Positions 13,761-27,400 of a stretch of 64,000 nucleotides of DNA are shown piece after piece. Positions within the stretch are counted from its first letter, which is position 1; each line of letters starts with the position of its first letter. The stretch is from Prinia subflava. Its lineage: Eukaryota; Chordata; Aves; Passeriformes; Cisticolidae. Under the pieces are notes generated by a model that did not search any database, was not told where the DNA came from, and saw only the letters and a program-made list of their open reading frames with translations. Location of the stretch: assembly GCF_021018805.1 (NCBI RefSeq), contig NC_086256.1, positions 14,016,032 through 14,080,031 on the forward strand, in the 5' to 3' direction. The translations under genes and the position numbers were made by a program.

Positions 13761-15686
13761 GCTTACTTATGACTTTCTAAAGAGTGAGAGTATTTAGCTC
13801 CAGGGTGCTTTTGTGTCTGCCATTTTCCAGGATTCTTTTTTGGGTTAATGTTCTCTCAGCCAAATATCAGTATTTCTCTTGTTATAGTGCAGTTTAAAAA
13901 TGTATTTTTGCATTAGTAGGAACATGGTAAGGACCACTGTCCTCCACTTGAGCACAATTTCAGGAACTCTTCCCTTCCCTGCTCTGAAAGCTGCTCCATT
14001 TCACATCTTGACCTTGTAAATCCTAGGCACTGTGCAAGGAAAATCTCATCTTTTAATCTCTTGCTTTCTAACTACTCCAAATATTTTTTTTCAGGAAAGT
14101 CAAGGTGAGAATGAAGGGACTGAAAAATTTGCACAGAACATTTTGCAAAGAAAGCAACACTTCACAGCAGATAGGGACAATTTGTGCAGTTGTATTCCCA
14201 GCCGCTCACCAACCTGCCAAAAGATGGGAAGAAACAGAGAAATGGGAGCAAAAATAGTTTGCAGAAGAAAGGAAGAGAGAACAAGAGAATTGAAGGTAAG
14301 CAAGAGAGAGGAAGCAAGGCAAGAGCAGAAGGAACAGTATAATGGTCAATACCAAGAGAGTCAGAGACCCTGAGTGTAATGATAGAGAAATTGTGGAGTT
14401 AGCTTTGCAAAAATCATTCAGTTATCAGAATGTTGAATTTACTCTGATAGTTAACTAACATTTACCCATTTTACAGACACAGTCTCCATAGGCTACACCG
14501 CAAAAGCAAAAGACATAAACTGAAATGATTTAGCCAAATGGTAAAAAAACACTGCACAAACCAACACCCTAGAAAGTCATTACCTCTCTGTTTCCAAACC
14601 TACAAAAGGTGGGGTAAGGTAAAGTCAAATGCATTAAACAGGTAAAAGTAGGAGGGAGAAATCCATAAGCTAGGCTAACCAGTTTGAACCACACATAGTT
14701 GAACAACATGCTGAACCATTTTTTTAAAAGAAGGAAGCTACTATGAAGGCTTAAAGACAATGTACAAATACAATTTAAAAAAGAGATGCAAAACATTCAC
14801 AAGAATAACTGCTGATCATTTCATCACAGCTGGTGACACTAAAGTGAGCTGCATTCATTCTTGGAGCATTGAGAGTACTGCAGGCAAAAGGAAGTAAACA
14901 CAAATACAAAAGAAAGTAAAAAGAACTTACATAGGGATTAACAAACTGATGCCTTTAACACTTTGCTCCTGGGGTAGTTATTATTATGGATGTTTTGTAC
15001 AACATATGGCCTTTTTATTATCTGGTTAAAAATCAAGCTTTTTGGGTTTTTTCAGTTTAATCTCTGATCCTACTTTGCTCTCCTGCACTAAACAAACCAT
15101 CACTGGTCTAATATAGCAGTTTCTCACTGCACTTAGTCAAAATCAGCAATCATTCCTGTGTATTACTTACTGTCACTTGGCTCATAGTGGCTGTTTTGTC
15201 ACCTCCTGGTCTTGGATCCCACAGAGGAATAATGGCAGTATAGAAGCTGAAGCTCTATAAAAAGTGTCATCTTAATATCAGAGGAGGAGCTAGGCATAAG
15301 GGGTTGGCTTCGCAAATGTAAATATTTCATAATTTATTTAGCAATGTGGCTTTTCTTTTTCCCCCAGGCAAAAGCTTTAATAAAGGAATAGGTCTACTGC
15401 AACAAAGGAAACAACAGCTAGAAACAGAGACAAGAACACATCCTAACCCCATTAATATCACCGAGAATTTGCCTTCATCTTCAGTAGGAACAGGACTTCA
15501 AAGACACGGGAATCACCCATAAAACCTGAAGGGTAAAATCTGAACCTCCCATAGCCTCTGACACAAACTGTGTTTGAGGGTGGTAGGGTAGTCTGGACAC
15601 GATGAAAATGTCCCCTGCAGGAGTTGCATGACCTTGGCCTGACCGTGACCTTGTCCCTGGCACTGGCAGGGTGATGTTAGGACAGA

Positions 15687-15729
15687 CCTCAGAGAGGCCT
15701 CGTGCTGTGACAGGAGAGCCTCTCTGAGG
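15687..15729. other. 12-bp perfect inverted repeat (hairpin)
   Basis: CCTCAGAGAGGC at 15687-15698 is the exact reverse complement of GCCTCTCTGAGG at 15718-15729, with a 19-nt loop. It could fold as a small hairpin, but a repeat of this size can occur by chance in a 64-kb window. Confidence 0.5.
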
Positions 15730-18700
15730 CACGTGAGCTGGGCACAGATGAACCTCCTGTCTCTGTTAATGGCTGTAGTTTCAGTGCTCAAATCAGGAAG
15801 AAATTATATTCCCACCTTTATAGGTACATTTTTTTACCTCTCAGTAGCTTAAGATATTCTTTCAAAGCCTGTCTCTGGCAGAATGAAAGCTCTACTTCCT
15901 CAGTCCTAATTTGTGTTAGAACTGAGAAAGATGAGTGGTGTGGATATAAAGAATAGTTTCTTCTCTAGGAAGATTTAAGATCTCCCATGAAGACTAAGAA
16001 CATATTTTAGGTACACACGGCCTGCTAAATGCTGGGAATGTGGGAAAACTGGGATGAGGGAACTCATTCCTGGGCATCTCTGTAGGTCTTGTTTTGGTAC
16101 TCACACCATACAGCAAATAGAAATTCAAAGAACAGAGGTACTAACAGCAGAATGAGTTTTCCTGTCCTTCCTTTGGATGGAGCACTCCTTTGCTTCTTTC
16201 ATTCCTGGGAATACATAATATGACACGGTACCAAGTTGCTGGATGAAAATGTGTATAATGTACAACTTGGAGAGGTTGCTACACCCTTGATGAGTTTATT
16301 TGCTCCTCACAATCCTACTTTAGCTCTGTGAGAAAAAGTTCCCCTCTATCCTTCATTATTTACTGGTCACCAGTTAAATCTGACAACACAGACTCTTTCA
16401 GATAAACCAGATCCCAAACAACAGTAGGAAAATGTTCCATGGGAGTGTACCCTAACTAAGGCTTCTCCCTTGATTCCTAATTATATTTCATGTTTCCTAT
16501 GGTGTCTGCACCCCCAGACCATTGCAGCCATATCAGGAAAGCAATGGCAAGCACTTTCAGAAAAGCTGTGTTTAACATGGGTTTGTATGGCTGTGTTCTG
16601 TACAGCAATGATTTTCTGTAGCTGGGTGTAAAGAGTTCCGTGGACAATCTTTAATAAAGCCACAAATATGACTACACAATACAAGTTCATGCATGTTTTC
16701 CATACATTAAATGTCTTAAGGAATCCTAAGCCTCTCCTGGAAAACTAAGAATATTTCAAAACCTGTGCTTTTTACAAGTCAGACCCATATTGTATGTCAA
16801 AATATAGAGCCGGGGTTTTTTGAAAGAGCGAACACTGCTCAGGACCCTGCAGGTACAGAGAACTTGGGATTTTAAACTTTTTGTAATAAAATGTAGTATT
16901 TCTTTAATGCTAAATTCCTCTGGAATTCAATGCCCTCATTGTTAACAACCAGCACATATATAATCAGTCTAAGAAAGGAGGAGTGGAGCATGTGGTTTGG
17001 CTGCTTTGAAAATCATATACTAATGCTATTTGAGTCAGTGGGTTTATCTTGGCAGTCAACTGAAATGACTGTCAGATAGCACAGGAAAGGTGAAACACTG
17101 TATTTCAGATAAGAAACTAATCTCTATTTCGTGGTCCCTGTCTTCTCTGGGAATATGAGCCCAGCACTTTGTGGGATCAAGTGACACTCCTAAACATGAC
17201 ACTGTTGAGCACAGCTGGTCTGGTTGGCTTAGTTAGACCCGTGTGGTAAAGGCAAAGTGAAACTGAGCAGCTCTGTGGCCCTTACCGCTTTTACCATAAA
17301 CAAGGTCTCTTTCCTAAGCAAGGGAAGTTTCAAGGGCTCACAGCATTTGAAGTAAGTCCAGTTTAATTTAAATGTAGCACTGCATAAAGCATTAAAATAA
17401 GATGAATAGAGTAAAAATTAGAAGAGCCAAACTCCAAACAAATTTATGAGTACACTGTACAAATTAATATGTATTTGTGCAAGTGTCCAGGAGAAGAGAA
17501 ATATGCTTCCTCCAAAAGGATATAGGTGTGGCTACTGCAGTATACCAAGGAGATTAAAAAAAAAATCCTGTTGCTGTGTTGTGTTTGAAGTAATAATTAG
17601 AGTCTGGCGTCAAGTTTGAATGATAACTATTACTTTCTTCACACAGATTTTCCAAGCTTGAGAGACCAGTTTTCAAAAGCTCTCTAGCAAAGCTATTATC
17701 TTACCAGCATTACTTTGTCAGAAGAAGCTGTAAAAGGTTCATCAGAAATACTGAGGGTGAGTCTGGTTTTTTCAGTATCTTCTCAGGAATTGCCTTAAAA
17801 ATGAAAGTCAGCCTTTCTGAGAGTAATCTTTCATAATTACAGCAGAAAATTATGCAGTTGGCAAATTCTCAACAGCCTTGGAAATTGGACCTAATGCATT
17901 TAAAGGCACAAATCTTTAAAGTATTTCACACGTAGACAGTTAGCCAATATTCTCAATTAGAATACATACTTTTGTTCTTAAAGAAAACCACCCATGCTAT
18001 TTCTTTCACTGCTGATACAGGTTTGTATCTGTTAGTGCTTTGAATTTCCTGATTTGGATACTCCCAAAAGGAGTACTTCAGATTCCTATAGCACCCTGTC
18101 CCAGACAGCTTAATACTGAAAAGGGTTCCAGTAAGTCTTGTACATGGATGTATGAACACACTATATATAAAGAAAAATTTATACCTGCAGAGTTCTGGCA
18201 TTGTGAAACAAAGCATTCAAAAGTGTTTCGCTCCCTGAAGTATGATGGCTCTCACATTTGATGTAGGATATGTAGGAGTGGTACAGATAAGATGTATGCC
18301 TATGGGTGGAAGGATGAAGAGTGTTTTATATTAACAGGCTCAAACCATTCATTTCCTTCCTTCTGTGGGCGCCCTTCCAGTACACTACAGCACTTCTGCT
18401 CCTAAACAATTTTTCTGAGTTTGATCTATTATTAGTCACAAGATTATCCTGGCATCATGCTAAGCCTTTACCTAGGCTTAGTTGCAAGTGTTGTCTCAAA
18501 AGCTGGTGCAATGCTTTCCACCCTCAGTACACAGTTTGGTTTCTGCAGTCTTCTGCTAGTGGAGGATACGCAATGAACATATGCAATGTCTTTTCCAGAT
18601 CGCAGTAGGTGGAAGCCTGGTTTGAGACCACACTGGAACATCCAGCAGCATTGGCATTTTGGGTAGCAGCTGTTAAAAATTCTTGGAAAAGCAAGAAGTA

Positions 18701-19744
18701 TTTAAAGGCCAGAGGGTTCAGGAAGCTAGCAGTAGCTTAACTGGCACCAAAACATGGCACAACAAAAAGAGTGAAGAGGGTCATAACCCTGGTCTGCAGC
18801 TTGCTTTTTGAAATGAACAAAATGGAAACAATTTATGAATGCAAACAGGAAGGGAACAGCACTTTTCAAAGAATTTTGAACTGCAGTCATGGAGTGCCTG
18901 CATCTTCCTAAGGCAGAATAATACCCAGAAACTCAGCTAGTAGGTGAGGGCATTGCAGAGCTGTCTGGCCTGAAACAGCAGAGGTACCCCTTTTAATTTC
19001 TGCCATCAGGCTTGAAGGAATGAAAGATCTTGAGCCCAAAGGAAAGGAAACTGTAGTGTCCCCTAAAGGGTGGACTGCTTCCTGATGAGAAGGTGCTAAG
19101 GACATGCTGCTCTCCATGCAAAGCTGAAGGGGTGACCAGAGGAAAAACAGCATGTCCAATGGATTTGGTTAATCCTTGTCAGGGCAGCAGGCTTTTCCCA
19201 GGACTACCAAGCAAAATACAGCTGAAAGTACAAATAAGAACAAAACTTTTAAAAAAATATCAGCCTCAGCCTGGATAAAAACTTGGAAAATTATACATTT
19301 AGTTGTAAAAAAAGAAAAAAAAAAAATCCAGAATGACATACTAAAAATCCTTAACAAAGACCTGTAAAGAGACTACAATCATCTGAGCAGTATATTCTAC
19401 TTAAGCTTTAAAAAAACTACAACAGAATTTGGTCCTGATAGATAACTTGTGTGCAGGATATAGAGCAGTTTTGTGGAGATCTCCAGCAATGCCACACTCC
19501 ATCTCTAAATGATTTTGATGTTGGCATCATCTCAACCACATCAACCCTGCAGGTTGTGTAACAAGCTAATGATGCAACACTGAAGGATGAAGGTGGACGT
19601 GCTGGTAGAAGGACAAAGTCCCACCACACACACAGTAAGAACCCAATGAGATTATGTGAGGCTGCAGTCAAACACAAAACATTAAAAGTACTGTTTATTA
19701 AAAACATAGACCCAACTAAACTGAATTTATATAAACTATCTAAT

Positions 19745-20345
19745 TAACAGATTAGAAATCCTGATATGATCTGTGTGATCTTCTAGTCTGACTTCTGGCA
19801 TAATGGAGAGCAGATTTTCCTGAACTTATCCCTGTCTGAACTAGATTGTATCATCTTAAGGGGGACACATATATCTTGATATAAATATCAAGAGAAAATT
19901 TACCATAATTCTTGGTAGCCCTCTCAATGGTTAATTATGGGTAACTATAAATTAAGATTGTAGGTCTTGGATCTTTGTCTGCCTAAGCTAAGGCAGGAAT
20001 ATTTAATTAATATTTACACCATAGAGTGGTACATAAAGGGCCCCCATTAACTTTCTCTTTGATAAACTAAATAGGTGGAACTCCTTGAGCCCCACATTAG
20101 AAGGAGAGTATCCTTTAATCACGTCTCATCTCTATTCTATGAAGTCCTTCTAATTTTCCATCACTCTTTTGAATTTAGGACCCAGATCCCAAACAACATT
20201 CCACCTTTCCTTGCATTGGTACCAGATACAGATGCAGTATAAACCTCTTTATCCTTTCTCAATATTTACTCGCTTGGGCAATCAAGAGTTACTCTCCACA
20301 TTCTGGTCACCATGTCAGAGAAGTAGCAATTGTGATCTGATAGAA
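19745..20345 (-). mobile_element. Old CR1 LINE 3' region, reverse orientation
   Basis: Read on the minus strand, this matches the 3' part of an old CR1 lineage widespread in turtles, crocodilians and birds. Recognisable blocks on the plus strand are gatcttctagtctgacttc (near 19778), ctctcaatggttaattatg (near 19921), aaactaaataggtggaactc (near 20064) and atcctttaatcacgtctc (near 20110). It is heavily diverged and 5' truncated, with no coding capacity. The 3' end, at the lower coordinate, lies near 19745-19780. Confidence 0.75.
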
Positions 20346-23300
20346 TTCCTTTTCAGTGACTTTGCTTCTCAGCAGAGGACTTCCTAGGAGATTTGCTGGG
20401 CCCTTGTTCTTTCTGGAATATGTATTCAGCTCCTTTATTTGTATGCGGCAAAAATGCTTTCACACTGATTTTGTAGAAGAATAATGTTCAAAGGGATGTA
20501 TCAGAGGTTGCCACAAAGTATTTGTGAAGAAGGAGACTGAGGACAGGACAGATCTCCTGAATCCCATAGTGGCTCTGCAGTACTGCACATTTCCATGTGA
20601 GGCTGAACGACAGAGGCCATGGCCAGATGCACTGGCAGCTGATGGATACAGTCCTGGGATTGGATTGAATGCTGCCGTTTCTTTCCAGATATATCTAAAA
20701 GTCACCTGGTGAAATAAAAGACAGGGCTTGAACTATTGAGCCTAACTCTCTCCTGCCAGAGATAACCACGCTGTGCCTTCTCTTTCATAAACAGTTCCAT
20801 GCAACCTTAGGAAATAAAGTATTTTTCCAAATGGGAGGAAAATATGATCAATTTGGAAATACATACAAAGGAAATATTATTGTAGCTGATTCTTCCTTGT
20901 CAATTTGTATGTAACCTTTACTGAAATGTGCTTTTAATTCTATCCTCTGTCTCCTACTGCAGAGAACAGGGATTGTCTCCAGCAGCAATCTGTGTTGGGT
21001 AAAGCATCACACTTGTTGAACCATGCAGACCAAGCAGAAGAGATGCTGTGACAGAAGGTCCAATGGAAGACCAGATTTCATGATGAGTTTCATTTCTTTG
21101 TTCAGTCAAACCCTGTGCACAGTCAAGAATGGCTCTGACAAGCTTCCACTGTAAAAAGATACAAAGGAGGCTGAAATCTAGGCCACAGCTAGAAATAATT
21201 CTTAGGAAGCTCTCTGCATTTCCTGGAGGGCAAAGGTGTGGCTTTGTGTGTGGGAGGTAAACGCCAGTGTTTTTCTGTTACCAGTAATTATGTGCAGCTT
21301 GAGTTTCAGTAATAAGAGCTACATATGCATGCTGGAAAAAAAGAGTTTATCTGACACTGGAATTATATGTTACAAATGTCTTACATTGCTTGTTATCTTT
21401 GTTATTTTGTGATTAGCACTTTTAAATATCCAAAAGCATGCTCATATTTTATCAACACATAAGAAAAAAATACGGTTATTGAGAGTTTGTAACACAAAAG
21501 AGAAAGAAATCTTATAAATCTTCATATCAGCCCCCTTCAATATTTTTTAACTACTTCTTGCATGAGCATTTGTTTTTATTAGCTTCAGTAATTTTGCTTT
21601 TGATGTTGTTTATGATCACTGCCAAATTCAGAATATGCTTTCCAGAAAGTTATCCTGAGGTGAATATCCAACATTGAAATATCAGTCTTAAAAGATTTGA
21701 TAAACCAATCAAGAAAGAAAATCTTATCAAGTAAAAGGTCTTGGTAGCTTAAATAAAAGAGATACTGCAATTCTAATGACTACTCATCAAAATATAGCAA
21801 TACAAATAGAAAAAACCCTCAACTTTAATGAGCTAAAATGTAGCCTGTTAAATCATTTTAGAAGTCCATTCATTGCAGTGTCTAACCCCATACCATATGA
21901 ATATTATGGAAGCTATTCTAAAATTCTTATAAAACATTTGAAAGGGCTTTTTTACCTCATTTTGAGGTTTCATGGTATCAAAGGTTTTCAGGCCAGAAGA
22001 AAGCACCACAAGTTTCCAGCCTGACTTTTTGCATGATACAGGTAATAATTAAATCGAAGGATATGTCCTTTTGAGAAAAATTCTCCACCTTGGTTTAAAG
22101 ATTTCACATGAAAAGAATATTTCACAGGCCTACCTATCCATTTTTTCCCAGGGCTTAGTTAATCCAAGGGGTTTTTCTGTTTATTTTGATTTTGTTTTTT
22201 AATCAAAAAATATCTCTTGACTCCGTTTTCAAACATTGCATCTTTTAAAAGATTTGTCTGCTCAGCTGAAGATTTCTATGATTATTCTTTTTATTTATGT
22301 AATTCCAGGTGAGTTAGTTCTTCCCTGGTTCATTGATGGGCTAAAGAGATTAAGCTTTTAAAGTCTCTTCTGTAAAAAGGGTTTCTAGATCCCAAAGCAA
22401 CCACACAGTTCTGCTTAACCAGTTTTTCAGTTTTTGTCTCAGTATCAGGGCAAGACTTACTGTTCTACCCACAAAATCCCTATTGCTACAGTGCTCCCCA
22501 CATTTGTTCACAAGGATGGCACTTCTGTGTGCCCATAACTGCATTTCTGTAGCACTCCTTTTCATGATGCAGCCCTCCCTCAGTTAGCTAAACTACATTT
22601 TTCTTTCCTGGCAATATTAGACTGCAGTTAACCTTACTAAAAATTCTGGGAGCATTGTGGACTAATTTCTTATCATGTATCACTTTACAACTGCTGTTTC
22701 TTATGCAAGTATTATCTTATAAAATAACTAGTATCTGTCACTAGCTATTTATAAATACTTCTCACTTATTAATAATGCCAAGTAAAAAAATGATCCTATT
22801 TTTGTCTATTTAAAATGTAAAGTGTATACTAAGAGCCAAGTGTTATATACCCAGACACTGGAATGTATTAAAATAGAGAACTATTTAAGCAATGTTTTGC
22901 TTATTCTCGATAAAATGTGTGTTGGTACCATGGAGTTAAAAGCAATCTTCAAGGGGAAGGGAACAACAGTTTCATTTGACACTTTTTACTTTGTAACAAA
23001 ATAATTACCTTTTTTCTGTAGTAGTACCTACAAATTATGTTGCAATAATTTTGAACAAGGAGAAAATTCTTTATGTGTGGGCAAACCGCATGTGGAAAAA
23101 GAAGCAAAATTATTTGCTATACCAAGTTCCAATTATTTCAGCAAAATTATCCCACTACTGCACAAATATGCCTTAATATAAAATAACATGGATTTAATAA
23201 ATTAAATGAAAACACAAGGTAACATATTCTGAAAAATATCTGCCTAGAAATGAGTCATACTCTAATCTTGGATAAACTTTTTCCATACATGATGGAATGT

Positions 23301-24220
23301 TTTATTAAGGCAGCCCAAGCTATGTGTAATTGTACCAGCAGAAAGATACAAGCATCACTTTCTACAAAGAGAACCACACCTCCCAAGAAACACGAGTTTT
23401 GCTGCATACCCACAAGGTTGATGAAATGTTGTCATTGACTATCTGCCCTTTTACAGGATAATTCTTTAGAAAAGGGTAGGGATCTCCAGAAGCAGCACAA
23501 TGAATTCAGCAAAATAGCAGGTTGGAAACAGTAGATGCTTCTTCAGTACTTTGCCTTGAGTAACTATTGGATAAACTTCTCAAAAGTCTAAATGTGTCAA
23601 AGTACAACTTTATTGTCCATAGAATTTCTGTTTGGGAAAGTATTTCAGTGTTCTACACTAGACACTTGAAACTGTAGCAACCTCCATTATCTTCTTTCTT
23701 TCTTTTTTTTTTTTTTTTTTTTTCCCAGCTAATATACAATTAATGCATTATCTAGTAGTTATAATCTACTAACCAGAACTGCTGACACATTTGTAGTAAA
23801 TCAAACACCCAGCACTAGCCAGGCCGATGTGTCCAGATTAAGATAATGACCAGCTATGCCATCTTGATAAGTCCTGTGGAAAGAAATTATTATAATGTTG
23901 GTTATAACCACATGTTTACTACTGTGTTGACATCATACAGTCATTTTTTCTAACTCAAGTGAGTTGAAAACCGGACACTCATATGTAGCAGACTATGGAA
24001 TTTCCATAATTTTTAAATAATATATTTGCAAGGTTTTTTTCCCAAGAATTCCTTATAAAATGCCTTATTTTAAAAATCCTCTCCTTTTCTTAATTCTTCC
24101 TTAGATTATTTAAACCTTGCTCAGTCAGGCTTCCAAAAGCTTTGCTTCTTTTTCTTTCTCACGTGCACATAAACACACACACATTCTGAGAGGTTTGACA
24201 CAGACCATTTGAACACATCT
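20346..24220. other. Gene-poor interval, second part
   Basis: AT-rich sequence without any exon, RNA gene or transposon I recognise. A 21-base T run lies at 23703-23723. Confidence 0.6.
23703..23723. repeat. Poly(T) tract
   Basis: Twenty-one consecutive T residues preceded by CTTTCTTTCTT-like sequence. Simple repeat, possibly the poly(A) tail of an unrecognised reverse-oriented retroposon, though no body is visible next to it. Confidence 0.9.
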
Positions 24221-24224
24221 CTGC

Positions 24225-24790
24225 TCTTTGCACAGGGTTTCAGCAAGAAGGTCGCACTACGAGCTGCTGCAGCTTCAAGAAGGGCAGGAGGGGAGATCCA
24301 GGGAGCGACAGCTCTGTCAGCCTCACCTCTGTTCCCAGGATGAATCTGGAGCAAATACTGCTGGAACACATTTCCTAGCACTTGAGGGACACGAAGGTGA
24401 CTGAGAACAGATGGTGCAATGTGGTTTTACCTTTGATGGGAAGACTGGCTCAACAGAGGAGGAAGAGCAGTGCTTGCTACTGACCTTGACTTTGGGGAGG
24501 CCTTTAGCATGGACCCCCACAGTGTCCCCACAGTCCAGTGGGTGAAACACAGAGTGGAAAAATATACCAGGTGGATGGATGATCAGCTGGGCTGTGCAGT
24601 GAAACAGTGTTCATCAGCAGTGCTAACTCCATATAAAAAGGAGGCTGGTTACTAATGGTGTTCCTCAAGGACCCATATGGGGACCAAAACTCTTAATAAC
24701 CTTTTTAAGGGCATTCTCAGCATGTTCAGATGTGATACTTTTTGTGGGCAGGAGTGTCAATACTGAGGAAGATAAACCCGCTTTTCAGAG
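24225..24790 (+). mobile_element. CR1 LINE fragment, reverse-transcriptase region
   Basis: A decayed internal piece of CR1 ORF2 in sense orientation. Translated segments keep the order of the CR1 reverse transcriptase: a DLDFGEAFSMD block near 24482 corresponding to the DFSKAFDTV motif, WMDDQLG near 24575 and a GVPQGPIWGP block near 24657 corresponding to the GVPQGSVLGP motif. Frameshifts and stops separate them. Both ends are truncated, so it is a dead copy. Confidence 0.8.
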
Positions 24791-26997
24791 GGGTCTTTGT
24801 TCTTTTTACCATTGTTTGCTTTCTTAAACTTAGGACTTTTTACACAAAAGCATGAAGTTTGTAAAGCAACTTTAAGAAGCAGGAGCACTACAGAATGAAA
24901 ACTAAAAAAATTAATTTGGTCTCCTTATTTACCCATAGTACACCAAACTTTTTAAAATACTCAGTCTGCATTCCTCATTTGTGTTATGGGATGAGGACAG
25001 GGCATTGAGAGCATATAGAAAGATCTAGTGTTCATCTTGAAATATTAAATAATACTCAACTTTATTGTGCATCATACCCATTTTATCCATTAGAGAGATT
25101 GCCCTGGGTGACTGAAAACACTGAAATTAAAAGACAGACAAGATCCACTAAGGAATGCAAGCCTGTAAGTCTCAAACAGATGATCCTGAAAAACTACCCA
25201 CACAGTTCCTGCATAGGCACCTGGTAATTTAATGTTGCACCCCTATGAAATGCACCCCTGGAGAAACAGCTCTGGGTACGCCTGAGTCAGGGAACAATGT
25301 GGAAAGAGCTAAGCAGTTCAGCATTCATTTTGTGCTTATGCCTAGCTGGGTAAACAAGAGACTATTCTACAGTGGAGGCCCCAGATGGCTTGGTACAATA
25401 ATATATACCAAGCACCACTGGCTTAGGCTCTCTACAAAACACAATTGCAGGCTTTCTCTCAGAAAATGATGGCATGGATGTCCATCTTTCATAGGACAGC
25501 ATATTGTGGTGGGCCCATGCCCAACTCTTTCCTCAGCTGAAGAGAGGTGGGCTCAAAGAGATTCTCCTGCCACAGGAGCATCTCCCACCACTCTGACTAT
25601 TCCACCCTGGTGACACCACATTGGCCATTCTTCACTGTGCAAAAAGCCCAACAGAGCATCAGGCCAGGAATGCAGAAGGAACCAGCCTCGTCAGCCCAGA
25701 GATGAGAGCATAGACAGAGACACTGAAGCTGGCTACAATCCATTCTCTCCATAACTTGTTTTTTGCTGTTAAACATTTTAAAGTAAACTAAAGGGAGACT
25801 ACTGAGACCTGGCTAGTAGTCGAATCTTGTTTCCTTTCAGAAGGAGGGTGCCCCAGCCTAGCTATTTGATTCAGCATTTTCTGGATCTTACTTGACACAC
25901 AACAATAGCTTCATATGGAAGAATGAAGACAGTTCTCACCTCAGAAAAACCTGCAGGCTTGTGGTTTCACTGTTCCGTTGACAATAAGATGATAATCTCC
26001 AGAGGCTGGAAAGTCCTGTCTTCTGTATCCTTACCTTTTTAACTACTAGTTAAGCAAAGCCACTATCACTAACTTTGCTACACATTCCATGGTTTTAGGC
26101 AGTGAGCACGAGGGGCCTGCTAAGAGTTCAGACACGATCAAAGCTGTACAACTGCTCTGCAGTCTCAAGGGCTGAGATGTCACAGGCATAACAAAACCAG
26201 ACCTTTGGGGTACCACTTCACTATCTACACAGCACTGTGAAGGGCAGGAGAACCAGCCTTGAATGCCAGAATAAGAGGAGTGCACTCGCCTTTGTTCAGG
26301 ACTCTGCTGCCCTGGGCAGCTGCACAAGCACTCCTGCTGCAGCAGCCACACTGCCAGGCCCCAGCTCCTGCTCCTGTTCCCCCTCTCCACCACCACCAGA
26401 GTGTTCAGAGGGTCTAAGGATCCTGCTGAAGGTCCAGAAACGTGGACTTCAACAAACCTAACCCTTGAGGCTTAGCCACCTCACATCTTACTGTTTTGCT
26501 GTGATCTCGTGTTCCTTGCGTTTCCCCTCTCCCCACCAGCTTTCAATCCATGACAGTACTGATTCCAGCTCTGCAATATGGGGAATTTTGTCCTGGAGAA
26601 AAATCAATCGCCCCTCCCTTGTCCTCTACTCTGCTAACACACCAAGAATCCTTAGAGCAGAGACACTGCAAACTCAGAATCTTGTGATCATCAAATTACT
26701 ATTACCAATTGGTGGTTATCTCTTTTTAACAACAACCACAAGGAATTCTGCCTCACTGATTCAGACAGGAATTGCTTTGCCATGTTAAGAAGGCAATGTA
26801 ACCACAGTAAAAATTAATCCATTAAAAACATATAAAACAGCTTTTTGTTAGCACTGCATTTTCTGGGGCATTTTGTTCAGTGTAAGGAATGTTGAAGACA
26901 AGTAGGATGTGCTCTCAACCTTCAGGTAATGAAATTTAACCTAAATTAATGAAATAAGAAAACAAAACAGGAAAAAAGAAAAATTTTGGTTATTACA

Positions 26998-27070
26998 TAA
27001 AAACAAACAAGCAAACACTAAACCAAACAAACAAAAAACCAAAAAGGAAAACCAAAAAAACCCCACACCT
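26998..27070. repeat. A/C-rich low-complexity tract
   Basis: Irregular CAAA and CCAAA repeats lacking T over about 70 bp. Similar tracts occur at 53849-53878 and 56009-56075 in this window. Confidence 0.8.
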
Positions 27071-27363
27071 CCAAACCAGTTCTCTGATAAATTATTGAAT
27101 CCACAGGTACACTTTCTATACTTTCTTACTTAAATTCCTTTCCCCAGATGAATTCTTTTCAATTTAATCACAAAATATTTTTTCAATTATTTGAAATGAC
27201 AGAACAGAAAAAACCAAAACAGTGCTCTGTTGATACAACTCAAAATGATGCTTCACTGCTGAGCTGGGTTACTTTACAGAAAATTTTCCTCCAAAATGTC
27301 TAAGTGCTGACATGGAATGAATGTCTTCATTCATCACTATTCACAAGAGAACTTGCTTGTTAA

Positions 27364-27400
27364 GGGGTTTGGGGCAGGGGAGGGAGGGCAGGGAAGGGGG
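27364..27400 (+). other. G-quadruplex motif
   Basis: Seven runs of three to five G separated by 1-3 nt loops. It fits the canonical quadruplex pattern comfortably and stands out in an AT-rich region. No gene lies within 1.6 kb. Confidence 0.8.

Larger units (their letters stand above)
9360..19740. other. Gene-poor interval, first part
   Basis: About 10 kb between DNASE2B and RPF1. Both strands have only short frames without homology I recognise. The 14032-14373 frame is purine-rich and lacks domain character. A possible conserved non-coding block lies at about 13480-13760 and a short hairpin at 15687-15729. No exon, RNA gene or clear transposon was recognised; very old diverged repeats could be missed. 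Confidence 0.6.

Noticed and set aside
14032..14373. 113-codon plus-strand frame with a charged tail
   Set aside because: Purine-rich composition explains the Lys/Arg/Glu content. There is no promoter, splice context or recognisable domain.
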